DNA of 64,000 nt, taken from contig NZ_JAPFGY010000007.1 of the NCBI RefSeq assembly GCF_026586795.1, positions 55,300-119,299 of the forward strand, read 5' to 3'. The notes beneath the pieces are model-generated. The model did not search any database. It was not told the DNA's origin and worked only from the letters and a program-made list of their open reading frames with translations. The translations under genes were made by a program, and so were the position numbers. The DNA is from Erythrobacter sp. WG (GTDB taxonomy: Bacteria > Pseudomonadota > Alphaproteobacteria > Sphingomonadales > Sphingomonadaceae). Shown here piece by piece: positions 55,235-63,506 of this stretch; position 1 is the first letter of the stretch, and every line of letters begins with the position of its first letter.

Positions 55235-55651
55235 TCAAGCCCTGATGAGCTTCACCGCGCCGTGATCGTCCGTGTGGTCTCCGTGCTGGTGGTGGAGGTG
55301 TCCGTCATGGACGAAATCCATGTGGTCCCCGTGCTGCACCATCATGTGCTCCTCGCCCGCATGACCGTGCGGATGCGGCTCGCCTGACACCCTCTTCACC
55401 AGCTCCTCCGCATCGGGATTCGCATCGCTCACCGCGATCGCGTGCTCGTCGACATGGCCGCCGTGGCCGTGGTGAAGGTGACCGTCGTGCAGATAGTCGA
55501 CGTGCCCCTCGTGCTCGATCGCCTGGTGGCCGCAGCCCTTGGCGTGAACATGGCCCTCGTGCGCCGCGTGCAGGATTTCATGCGCGACAGCGGGGGCGGC
55601 AGCGGCGAGGAACGGCACGGCCGCAAGAGCGAGGATCGAGGTTCGGGACAT
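55235..55651 (-). CDS. Histidine-rich exported metal-binding protein
   Basis: 138 aa from the ATG at 55651, with GGAG nine bases ahead. A signal peptide (SILALAAVPFLAAAAPAVA) precedes a mature part full of His: HEILHAAHEGHVHAKGCGH, then two related ~25-residue units, HVDYLHDGHLHHGHGGHVDEH and HMDFVHDGHLHHQHGDHTDDH. Such tracts bind Zn, Ni, Cu or Co in the periplasm. No transporter gene adjoins it. The family is not recognised. Confidence 0.82.
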   Translation of the reverse strand: MSRTSILALAAVPFLAAAAPAVAHEILHAAHEGHVHAKGCGHQAIEHEGHVDYLHDGHLHHGHGGHVDEHAIAVSDANPDAEELVKRVSGEPHPHGHAGEEHMMVQHGDHMDFVHDGHLHHQHGDHTDDHGAVKLIRA

Positions 55652-55838
55652 GACGCGGGACTCCATCGATGAGGATCCCGCCCCGCTTGTACACCCATCG
55701 GCCGCGCAAGTCGCGCACAATCGATCATGATCTCATGACGTTGCAATTGCCACGCCGAAGCCCGGTCGAAAGCCCGATTGCCCCGCCCTCTCCTCGCTGT
55801 TAGGGGCCCGCGCAATCGTCTCCCAAGGAACCTCTCCC

Positions 55839-57059
55839 ATGGCCCAGCCCCAGAAAGTCGTCCTCGCCTATTCGGGCGGTCTCGATACCAGCGTCATCGC
55901 CAAGTGGCTGAGCGTCGAGCGCGGGCTGGAAGTCGTGACCTTCACCGCGGACCTCGGCCAAGGCGAGGAGATCGAACCCGCCCGCGCCAAGGCCCGCGCC
56001 ATGGGCATTCCCGACGAACATATCTTCATCGAGGACCTGCGCGAGGAATTCGTGCGCGATTTCGTCTTCCCGATGATGCGCGCCAATGCCCGCTACGAGG
56101 GCGACTACCTGCTCGGCACCTCGATCGCCCGGCCGCTGATCTCCAAGCGCCTCGTTGAGATCGCGCACCAGACCGGCGCCGACTTCATCGCCCACGGCGC
56201 GACCGGCAAGGGCAATGATCAGGTGCGCTTCGAGCTTTCCGCCTATGCGCTCGACCCGGACATCAAGGTGATCGCCCCGTGGCGCGAATGGGACCTGACC
56301 AGCCGCACCGCGCTGATCGCCTGGGCCGAGGCGCACCAGATCGAGGTGCCCAAGGACAAGCGCGGCGACAGCCCGTTCTCGACCGACGCGAACCTTCTCC
56401 ACACCTCGTCCGAGGGCAAGGTGCTCGAGGACCCGTGGGAGGAAACGCCCGACTATGTCTACAGCCGCACGGTCGACCCCGAGGACGCGCCCGACCAGCC
56501 GGAATACATCACGGTGGACTTCGAGAAGGGGGATGGCGTTGCCCTCAACGGCGAGGCGATGAGCCCCGCCACACTGCTCGCTGCCCTGAACGACCTCGGC
56601 CGCAAGCACGGCATCGGGCGCCTGGATCTGGTCGAGAACCGCTTCGTGGGCATGAAGAGCCGCGGGATGTATGAGACCCCCGGCGGCGAAATCTACGCCC
56701 GCGCGCACCGCGGGATCGAGCAGATCACTTTGGATCGCGGCGCGGCACATCTCAAGGACGAGCTGATGCCGCGCTATGCCGAGCTCATCTACAACGGCTT
56801 CTGGTTCTCGCCGGAGCGCGAGATGCTTCAAGCCGCGATCGATCATTCGCAGGACAAGGTGACGGGCACGGTGCGGCTGAAGCTCTACAAGGGGCTGGCG
56901 AGCGTCGTGGGCCGCAAGTCGCCCTACTCGCTCTATTCGGAAGCCCACGTGACCTTCGAGGACGATGCGGGGGCATATGACCAGAAGGATGCCGAGGGCT
57001 TCATCAAACTGAACGGCCTGCGCCTGCGCCTCCTGTCGCGCCGCAACCGCGATGCCTGA
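55839..57059 (+). CDS. argG: Argininosuccinate synthase
   Basis: 406 aa. It joins citrulline and aspartate in arginine synthesis. [16 protein letters not shown] is the ATP-binding SGGxDS loop, [13 protein letters not shown] and [14 protein letters not shown] ([10 protein letters not shown] signature) the substrate site. AAGGAA precedes the ATG. Confidence 0.97.
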   Translation: MAQPQKVVLAYSGGLDTSVIAKWLSVERGLEVVTFTADLGQGEEIEPARAKARAMGIPDEHIFIEDLREEFVRDFVFPMMRANARYEGDYLLGTSIARPLISKRLVEIAHQTGADFIAHGATGKGNDQVRFELSAYALDPDIKVIAPWREWDLTSRTALIAWAEAHQIEVPKDKRGDSPFSTDANLLHTSSEGKVLEDPWEETPDYVYSRTVDPEDAPDQPEYITVDFEKGDGVALNGEAMSPATLLAALNDLGRKHGIGRLDLVENRFVGMKSRGMYETPGGEIYARAHRGIEQITLDRGAAHLKDELMPRYAELIYNGFWFSPEREMLQAAIDHSQDKVTGTVRLKLYKGLASVVGRKSPYSLYSEAHVTFEDDAGAYDQKDAEGFIKLNGLRLRLLSRRNRDA

Positions 57060-58069
57060 TGCGCGCTCGAATGGTGGAAAAGCGAGTCGCGGCGCTCGTC
57101 GCGGCGGCGCGTTACTCCTAAACTGACAACTTGATGACAGCCGGGCGCTCGAAAATTGCGCGCCTCGCAAACCGTGCGACGAACCGTTGAGTTATCCACT
57201 CGTGTCCACAGCCTAAACTGGGCCGAGTGGAAAAGTGGCTGCCGAAAATATTGTCGGGTCGCCGATTCAGGCGCACTTTGAACCTGTCTTCGGGACACGA
57301 AGCATCCGGAAGGGAAGGCCGCAAGGCTCTGTTTCTTCCGGGGTTTTCATCCCAAGGATGGCGGTGACATCTGTCCACGCGCCGATCTGGAGAGGGCATG
57401 CAGGAGGCTTCGGCCAAAGGCAAGTCGGCTCAATTGAAGGATCGGAGCGACGCGGTGGCACCGGACAGGCCAAGAACCTGGCCGGACAAGCGTGCAGCGG
57501 AACGGCGCAAGCCCCACACCGCGGTACGGGAGTCCGGTAAAGGGACGCGGTCTCGGCGGAAAAGCCCTTGTTGTGGCGGCGAAAGCGCGCGGACTCATGG
57601 TCAGGCGGCAGACGCAACACCGCAGGAGCTTGAAGCCGGATGCCGGCGCGAGCGCCGGTGACAAATCTCCTGCCAACCCGTCGCGAGACTGGCCGGCAGG
57701 AGGCTAGACATCGGGCGCGAAAGCATGGCCCGACGGATGCAGGATCGAAGGTTCGCCGGACATCCCGCTGGTGTCGGATCATCCACACGCCGGTGAGAGT
57801 GGGGTCGGCAGCAATGCCGGCCCCATTTGCATTATGCCCGCCCGGCCCGGGGGCGCCTCACCCACATCGTGCCCTCCCGGCCCGCGCGCACGACCTTCTC
57901 AAGCCGATTCGCTGGCGCAGAAGGCCAGCAACGCACGCGCACAGCGCTCAGCCGTTCCAACGGTTCACCTCATTTGACGCACGGCTCGCTCCCGAGCGGA
58001 AGTCCTGCATCGACGGATTGCTAACCTGGTTTGCCTTTCTTGAGCAGGCCGGCCTATCCGCCCTCCACC
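57060..58069. other. 1-kb intergenic region with structure but no convincing protein gene
   Basis: No frame has both a recognisable protein and a ribosome binding site; overlapping antisense frames look like GC noise. The first part has TTATCCACT (57192-57200) and GTGTCCACA (57202-57210), close to DnaA boxes, plus a CCTAAACTG direct repeat (57117, 57212). From about 57240 come many complementary blocks (CCGGCG-CGAG-CGCCGG; CTCCTGCC...GGCAGGAG near 57668-57703) and it ends in a strong hairpin at 57801-57829. This suggests a structured untranslated or non-coding RNA. I do not recognise a known RNA family. Confidence 0.45.
57801..57829 (+). terminator. Hairpin ending the structured region
   Basis: GGGGTCGGCA-GCAA-TGCCGGCCCC (10-bp stem with one G-U pair, GNRA tetraloop) followed by ATTTGCATT. 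It could end a transcript beginning after argG. Confidence 0.6.
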
Positions 58070-58627
58070 ATGCGGACGGCGTATCCCACCCACGGCCTTG
58101 CTACCTCCAGTTTCGGCCCGCGCACCCTGAAAGCGGCCACGCTGGCCGCGCTGGTCGCCTTGGCGCCTATCGGAGCCTCCACCGCGATCGCCTCGGACGC
58201 GCCGTCGAACCCCGCTCTCGAACGCGCCGCCACCAGCGCCGCAGTTGTCGAGCTGGTTCCCATCGCGCCCACCCCCCAAGTCAGCGCGGCTGCACCGGTC
58301 GACGAAGCGGCGCCCTCCCGCCCCGAGGCGACCGTGCTCGGCCGCGGGAGCGCGTCCTACTATGCCGCGAAGTTCGATGGCCGCCGCACCGCCAGCGGTG
58401 AGCGCTTCGACAATGACGAGATGACCGCCGCGCACCGCACCCTGCCCTTCGGTAGCCGCGTGCGCGTCACCAGCGTCGCCAGCGGGAAGAGCGTGGTGGT
58501 GCGCATCAACGATCGCGGGCCGTTCCATGCGGGACGGATCTTGGACCTGAGCCGCGCCGCCGCCGAAGAGCTCGGCCTCGTCGCCCGCGGCTCCGGCACC
58601 GTCGAACTCGAACTTATCGAGGATTGA
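58070..58627 (+). CDS. rlpA: RlpA-like septal ring lytic transglycosylase family protein
   Basis: 185 aa from the ATG at 58070. A hydrophobic segment LAALVALAPIGASTAIA serves as signal peptide, then an Ala/Pro linker. The double-psi beta-barrel domain has GSASYYAAKFDGRRTASGERFDNDEMTAAHRTLPFG and VVVRINDRGPFHAGRILDLSRAAAEELG, typical of RlpA (catalytic Asp in NDRGPF). No SPOR domain follows. No lipobox is visible. Acts on glycan at the envelope. Confidence 0.9.
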   Translation: MRTAYPTHGLATSSFGPRTLKAATLAALVALAPIGASTAIASDAPSNPALERAATSAAVVELVPIAPTPQVSAAAPVDEAAPSRPEATVLGRGSASYYAAKFDGRRTASGERFDNDEMTAAHRTLPFGSRVRVTSVASGKSVVVRINDRGPFHAGRILDLSRAAAEELGLVARGSGTVELELIED

Positions 58628-59036
58628 GCCTGCGCTTGGCGGCGGGATCGGGCGAATAGGTCATTCCCAGGGTCGAGATGTCGCCGGCGATCTTCAGCTT
58701 AAGCCGCGCCGTTTCCATCGTCGATGTGTTGCGCAGCACCGCCATGTCGCCCGGCCCGAACGTCGCATCGACGCTCGCGCCCGGCGCTACGGTACCGCGC
58801 TCGACAAGGTTTGCGTCCGGGCCGTCCGCCATCACGTAAACCACCACCGCCGAAGGCCCGGTGTTGCGGCCGGTGACGGTGAAGCCGCCCTTCTGCCCGC
58901 CGCCCAGCTCGAAGAATTGTCCGGGCTCGATTTCGAGGCCGGAATTGAGAACGTCGGCGCCGGCCGGGGCGGCCAGCAGCGCCAGCGCGAGCGGGGCGGC
59001 CAGCAGGCGGGGCGAGAAAGCGGGGTTGAACAGCAT
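58614..59036 (-). CDS. Exported hypothetical protein
   Basis: 140 aa from the ATG at 59036, with AAGGAG 11 bases upstream. Signal peptide LLAAPLALALLAAPAGA, then a beta-rich domain with QFFELGGGQKGGFTVTGRNTG and SVDATFGPGDMAVLRNTST. No known family. Its end overlaps rlpA by 14 bases on the opposite strand. Confidence 0.75.
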   Translation of the reverse strand: MLFNPAFSPRLLAAPLALALLAAPAGADVLNSGLEIEPGQFFELGGGQKGGFTVTGRNTGPSAVVVYVMADGPDANLVERGTVAPGASVDATFGPGDMAVLRNTSTMETARLKLKIAGDISTLGMTYSPDPAAKRRLNPR

Positions 59037-59211
59037 GGGTCTGTGCTCCTTGGGGGTCGCCCGTCGCACCAAGCTACGCAGCCGATCTGTCCCGGGATGC
59101 GCACCCTCCCCTTGCACAGCGCGCGCCCCGGACGCTAGACGATGGGCCGAGCAGTCCGGTGCCGCAAGGGGCTTTCGGCAGGACCGCCCGGGGAACCACG
59201 CCATCACGCTC

Positions 59212-60612
59212 GTGCTCGTTCTTGCCTATGTCGCTGCCCAGATCGCGCTCGCGATATGGGCAGGGCGCGGGGCCAGGTCCGATGCCGATTACCTCGTCGC
59301 CGGCCGCTCGCTCGGCACCTTCGCGGTGGCGATGAGCCTGTTCGCCACGTGGTTCGCCTCGGAAAGCCTGATCGCCACGTCCGGCGAGGTCGCGCGCGAC
59401 GGGCTCGCGGGCGCGCGGACCGAGCCCTTCGCCTATGCCATCGGCATCCTCGCCATCGCGCTGTTCTTCGCGCACCGGCTGCGGAGCGGCGGGTTCATCA
59501 CCATCGCCGATTTCCTGCGCGCCCGCTTCGGGCCGGGCGCCGAGACGCTGGCGGCCTGCGTGATCGCGGTCTCGGCCACCACGTGGTCCGCCGCGCAGCT
59601 CTTCGCCTTCGCCACGATTATCGCGGGCGCTGCGGGCATCGACTTTACCCTCGCGCTGATCGGGGCGACGTTGCTGGTGATGACCTACACCATGTTCGGC
59701 GGGCTTGCCGGGGATGTGATCACCGACATCGTCCAGGGGGCGATCATCATCTTCGCGATCCTTGTGCTGTTCGCCCTTATGGTCGAAGCCTCGGGAGGCA
59801 TGGCGGCGATGTGGGCCGCGGCGCCGCCAAGTGTGTGGAATCTCTCAACTCCGGGCGAGAGCTGGGTTGACCATGCCGAGCTCTGGCTGATCCCCATCGC
59901 CGGCACGATGGTCAGCCAGGAAGCGCTCGCCCGCACGCTCGGTGCGCGGTCCCCCGAGGTGGCGCGGGCCGGGGCGTTGTGGGCGGCGGGGATCTACCTT
60001 GCAGCGGGGCTCGTGCCGGTCGCGCTCGGGCTGTTCGGGCCGCAGCTCGCCCCCCGGCTCGGCGTGACGCTCGGTGCGGACGAGGCCTATCTCCCCAGCC
60101 TTGCCGCGGCGCTGTTCCCCGATTGGCTGATGATCGTCTTCACCGGAGCGCTGGTCTCGGCGATCCTCTCCTCGGTCGATTCCGCGCTGCTCGCGGTCTC
60201 GGCAGTGATGACCGAGAGCGGCTACAAGCGCCTGAATCGCAACGCGTCTCCCCGCCAGCTGCTGCGCGCCGCCCGGGCAGCGACGGTCGGTGCGGCGGCG
60301 GTCGCGGCGTGGCTGGCGATGCAGGGGGAGAGCTTGCGCAACCTTGTGCTTGACGCCGGCGCGATCGCCGCAGTGCTGGCGGTGCCGATCGTCGCGGGGC
60401 TCGCCGGATGGACCCGCGCCCCGGTGGCGGCGGCGGCGGCGATCCTCGTCCAGATCGCGGTGCTGGCGGTCCTCGACTGGGCCCTCGGGGTGCCGGGGGC
60501 GTTCCTGTGGATGATCGCCGCCGGGGCCCTCACCTTTGCCGCGGTGAGCCTCCTCGCGCGGCGCCGAGGCGCCCGGAAGGCGCCTGCAAGCGGGGGTCTG
60601 GAGGGGGTCTAA
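59212..60612 (+). CDS. Sodium:solute symporter family protein
   Basis: 466 aa if begun at the GTG at 59212. No good ATG or ribosome binding site is visible, and a longer in-frame start antisense to the previous gene is unlikely. About 13 hydrophobic segments. ADYLVAGRSLGTFAVAMSLFATWF, GFITIADFLRARFG, YTMFGGLAGDVITDIVQ and SSVDSALLAVSAV are SSS-family blocks. Substrate unknown. The last residues (GGLEGV) are made by a G-rich array. Confidence 0.82.
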   Translation: MLVLAYVAAQIALAIWAGRGARSDADYLVAGRSLGTFAVAMSLFATWFASESLIATSGEVARDGLAGARTEPFAYAIGILAIALFFAHRLRSGGFITIADFLRARFGPGAETLAACVIAVSATTWSAAQLFAFATIIAGAAGIDFTLALIGATLLVMTYTMFGGLAGDVITDIVQGAIIIFAILVLFALMVEASGGMAAMWAAAPPSVWNLSTPGESWVDHAELWLIPIAGTMVSQEALARTLGARSPEVARAGALWAAGIYLAAGLVPVALGLFGPQLAPRLGVTLGADEAYLPSLAAALFPDWLMIVFTGALVSAILSSVDSALLAVSAVMTESGYKRLNRNASPRQLLRAARAATVGAAAVAAWLAMQGESLRNLVLDAGAIAAVLAVPIVAGLAGWTRAPVAAAAAILVQIAVLAVLDWALGVPGAFLWMIAAGALTFAAVSLLARRRGARKAPASGGLEGV

Positions 60613-60687
60613 GGGGGGTCTGGGCCGGGTCTAGGCGGACTCAAGACGCGGCAAGGCCCACCCGAGGAGGGGCTGGCGGGGGTCTGG
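60592..60687 (+). repeat. G-rich array at the end of the symporter gene
   Basis: GGGGGTCTGGA, GGGGGTCTAA, GGGGGGTCTGG, CCGGGTCTAGG, then GGGGCTGGC, GGGGGTCTGG near 60671-60687. It contains the symporter stop codon (TCTAA). Same unit style as the arrays at 24162 and 32994. Confidence 0.55.
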
Positions 60688-60775
60688 TTTTCGGGTGTTT
60701 TCGTTCCGGCTCAACGCCTTGGACGGCGGAGCGGGGGGTTTTGCGGGCGTTCCGGCCCTTGCTCCCACCCCCGGT

Positions 60776-60875
60776 CCCGATACCCGCCGCGGCGCAGGCC
60801 GGGGGCAAGCGGCAGGGGAGTTCAGTCGTCCCCCTCCCGTTCACCCCCGGCGCGGAGGCCGGGGCGGGTATCGGG
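60776..60875. repeat. Large inverted repeat in gene-poor region
   Basis: Perfect 13-bp outer arms CCCGATACCCGCC (60776-60788) and GGCGGGTATCGGG (60863-60875), with further complementary CCGGGGG...CCCCCGG inside. A hairpin or a dispersed repeat. No gene is seen in 60613-60919 otherwise. Confidence 0.7.
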
Positions 60876-60919
60876 GCCAGGCGTGGGCCAGCGACCGTTC
60901 GGCCGGCCCACCCGTCCCC

Positions 60920-61222
60920 TCAATCAATCACCGTGCGCTGCCGCCCGAGAAGGAGCCGCTCATTGGCGAGCACGATGGCGCGCGCCGCTTCGTCGACCGG
61001 GGGACGCCCCGCCCCCTGTTGCGGATGCGAAGCACAGCCGCAGGCTGAACCGGCAGGCGAACCAAGACTCCCCCCGATCCGCCCTGCCTCCACATGGCCG
61101 AGCCATTGCGCGACAAACCCCCGCCCCCCGGGATCGCGCAGATCGGTCGGCGCGACGGGGAGCCTGGCGTTCGGATCGCCGGGCGGGAGCGGGGTGGCTG
61201 AGAGCTCGAAGGTGCGGATCAT
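60920..61222 (-). CDS. Small hypothetical protein, uncertain
   Basis: 100 aa from the ATG at 61222 (MIRTFELSATPLPPGD). The C-terminal DEAARAIVLANERLLLGRQ looks like a genuine helix, while the middle is Gly/Ser/Cys-rich. No family recognised and no strong ribosome binding site. It fills much of an otherwise empty stretch and could be real or chance. Confidence 0.4.
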   Translation of the reverse strand: MIRTFELSATPLPPGDPNARLPVAPTDLRDPGGRGFVAQWLGHVEAGRIGGSLGSPAGSACGCASHPQQGAGRPPVDEAARAIVLANERLLLGRQRTVID

Positions 61223-61518
61223 GGGCGCGGGGCTCCCGGCAAGCGGCAAAAGCGCCGCAAAGCGCCGTCACCCGCCATCTTTCCCCGCGCAGAGCGTCCG
61301 AGGCCCCTGCCCTCCCCCTCAGGCGGTGACGCCGAGGGGCTGGCGGGGCGAAGGGCTATGCGGGAGAGAGACGCGCAGGGCCGACGCTTGGGTGGGAGGG
61401 TATGCCGGGAGTGGGGGTGTAGGAAAGGGGTGAGTCCTTATGGCAACACAAGGCATCTGAACGACACGACGGATTCCATTGCTAATCGATTACGATTATA
61501 TGGAAACTTGGAGGAACC
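61223..61518. other. Junction from GC-rich chromosome to low-GC island
   Basis: No gene seen. Up to about 61430 the DNA is GC-rich like the rest of the window; from there to the next gene it is AT-rich (TTATGGCAACACAAGG, CGATTACGATTATATGG). The change marks the left edge of a transferred segment. No tRNA or clear attachment site is seen. Confidence 0.6.
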
Positions 61519-62277
61519 GTGGCACAGCAGTCAGACATCGAGTGGACGGACGCGACATGGAACCCGGTAACTGGTTGTACAAAGATCGGTCCGGGCTGCG
61601 ACAACTGTTACGCTGAGCGCTTTGCCGAGCGCTGGCGGGGCATTCCCGGCCACCCTTATGAGCAAGGATTTGACTTGCGGCTTTGGCCTTCCCGCTTAGG
61701 GCAGCCCGCCGCGTGGAAGAAGCCCCGCATGATATTCGTCAACTCCATGAGTGACTTATTTCATAAAGATGTAAACCGCTCGCACATCGATCGTGTTTTC
61801 GACGCGATGGAAGATGCAAATTGGCACGTGTTCCAAGTCCTTACGAAACGAAGCTCGCTCATGCGCGACTACGTAAAGAGGCGTTACAATTCTGGCCCCG
61901 TGCCTCGTCATATATGGCTGGGCGTATCGGTAGAAGATGCTGAGCGCGCGTCACGCATTGCTCATCTTAAGCAGATCAATTCAGAAGCGCGCTTTATTTC
62001 GTTCGAGCCACTTCTAGGCCCTATTGGAGACATAAATCTTGAGGGCATAGCTTGGGCAATTGTCGGGGGTGAGAGTGGTCCCAGCGCGCGCCAAATGGAC
62101 GGCGCGTGGGCTACAGAGATAAGGCAGCTTTGCTCTCGCGACAATGTGGCGTTTTTCTTCAAGCAGTGGGGCGGGGCGCGTCCAAAATCGGGCGGTCGCC
62201 TACTCGACGGAGAGGAATGGAACGGGTTTCCGTGGCAGGTAGTGCCGGACGAAATTATGGCTTCACTTCAAGCATGA
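61519..62277 (+). CDS. Gp37/Gp68 family (DUF5131) three-cysteine protein
   Basis: 252 aa, GTG start with GGAGG upstream. IEWTDATWNPVTGCTKIGPGCDNCYAE carries C-x6-C-x2-C, resembling a radical-SAM-like cluster motif. MIFVNSMSDLF, HIWLGVSVE, RFISFEPLLGPI and WAIVGGESG are further family blocks. Known from phages and mobile islands; function not established to my knowledge. Low-GC codon use. TcmP follows 7 bp downstream. Confidence 0.88.
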   Translation: MAQQSDIEWTDATWNPVTGCTKIGPGCDNCYAERFAERWRGIPGHPYEQGFDLRLWPSRLGQPAAWKKPRMIFVNSMSDLFHKDVNRSHIDRVFDAMEDANWHVFQVLTKRSSLMRDYVKRRYNSGPVPRHIWLGVSVEDAERASRIAHLKQINSEARFISFEPLLGPIGDINLEGIAWAIVGGESGPSARQMDGAWATEIRQLCSRDNVAFFFKQWGGARPKSGGRLLDGEEWNGFPWQVVPDEIMASLQA

Positions 62278-62284
62278 GGAAACG

Positions 62285-63442
62285 GTGTTGGGGGCGCAAA
62301 TTGAAAGGTACGAGGGCCGCGAGCAATCGTTCATCAAGCATGAGTTTCTGACGCAATACCTTCAAGCTGCTGCGTACAAAACGCTTCAGGGCAGGTCAGC
62401 GACATTTAACTTCGTTGATGCTTTTGCTGGCCCATGGCAAGTTTCTGATGAAAATTTCTCAGACGCGTCCTTCAACCAAGCGCTTCGAACCTTGGATGCG
62501 GTTAAATCAGACCTTGAAACGCGAGGCGTTTTTGGTCTGAAAATTCGCTTCTGCTTTTGCGAACGTCGCCCTGAAGCGGTCGCGCGGCTGCGGGAGTATG
62601 CGCTTAAGAATAGTGAATTTATAATTCATGTTTTCGAAGGGCCGTTCGAAGATAATTTAGAACAGATAGCATTTGTTTGCAACGATGGATTTACATTCAC
62701 ATTCATAGATCCAACCGGATGGAATATCCGTTCTGAGCCCGTTCTAGACTACCTAAAAAAAATGAACGGCGAATTTCTCATAAACTTCATGTCTGAACAC
62801 GTGAATCGACATGCAGAGTATGACCAAGTATCGGCCTCTTTTGGACGTTTTCTTGCTGATCCAGATTGGAAGAAAGATTTTGACGCGCTGCCTTCGCAAT
62901 GGAGCAACGAAGAACGGGTACTTCACTTGCTCCGGAAAAAAATTAAAGGTTTCGGAGCGGCGACATATTTACCCCACATGCCAATTTTGAAGCCTCGTCA
63001 AGAGCGGATAAAAATGCGACTTTTGCTAGGTACGCATTCATCGAAGGGCGTCGAAGTGTTCCGCGACGTTCATAGTAAAGTCGAGCTTGCCGAATTTCAG
63101 ACACGCAGTGCCATTGCAGAATCGAATACTGGTCAGATGGGCCTCTTCACCCGAGCGGATGAAAGCGCGATGCTGCAAGCAGCACATGGGATCGGCTCAG
63201 ACGGCGTGAAGCGACGAGCGCGCGCAACGGTTCTGAACCAGTTGGCGCAAGGCACGTTGAGCTTTCAGCGCCTTGCAACAGCAGTGATGGAAGAATGCCC
63301 TATGCGACTGACCCATACAAAAGACCTGCTCAACTCGATGAAATTGAGCGGAGAAGTCAGTTTCGAACTGGTAGGCAAAGAGAAAAAGCCCCAGCCAAGA
63401 ACCATGATATCAGCTACTTATACCAAAGCCTGTGGAATCTGA
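62285..63442 (+). CDS. tcmP: Three-Cys-motif partner protein TcmP
   Basis: 385 aa, GTG start with GAGGAAAC upstream. KHEFLTQYLQAAAY, FNFVDAFAGPWQV, FTFIDPTGWN and INFMSEHVNRHAEYD match the TcmP family, which occurs beside three-cysteine proteins like the upstream gene. The AFAGPG-like and DPTGW segments resemble a methyltransferase-type Rossmann fold (my inference). The codon use is foreign. It runs to just before an IS630 element, so its last few residues might be altered by the insertion. Confidence 0.85.
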   Translation: MLGAQIERYEGREQSFIKHEFLTQYLQAAAYKTLQGRSATFNFVDAFAGPWQVSDENFSDASFNQALRTLDAVKSDLETRGVFGLKIRFCFCERRPEAVARLREYALKNSEFIIHVFEGPFEDNLEQIAFVCNDGFTFTFIDPTGWNIRSEPVLDYLKKMNGEFLINFMSEHVNRHAEYDQVSASFGRFLADPDWKKDFDALPSQWSNEERVLHLLRKKIKGFGAATYLPHMPILKPRQERIKMRLLLGTHSSKGVEVFRDVHSKVELAEFQTRSAIAESNTGQMGLFTRADESAMLQAAHGIGSDGVKRRARATVLNQLAQGTLSFQRLATAVMEECPMRLTHTKDLLNSMKLSGEVSFELVGKEKKPQPRTMISATYTKACGI

Positions 63443-63506
63443 CTCACGGGGGGTATCGTTGGGGGCGGATTGGTGATTCACCATGGCAAACTGTTGGAGG
63501 TTTGCG

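Noticed and set aside
57300..57335. ATCCGGAAGGGAAGGCCGC, slightly like the SRP RNA domain IV core
   Set aside because: The invariant AGCAGCC part and the flanking symmetric/asymmetric loops are missing.
57267..57788. 173-codon minus-strand frame after argG
   Set aside because: Composition is shadow-like (many R, P, C), no domain or ribosome site; the region looks like structured non-coding DNA.
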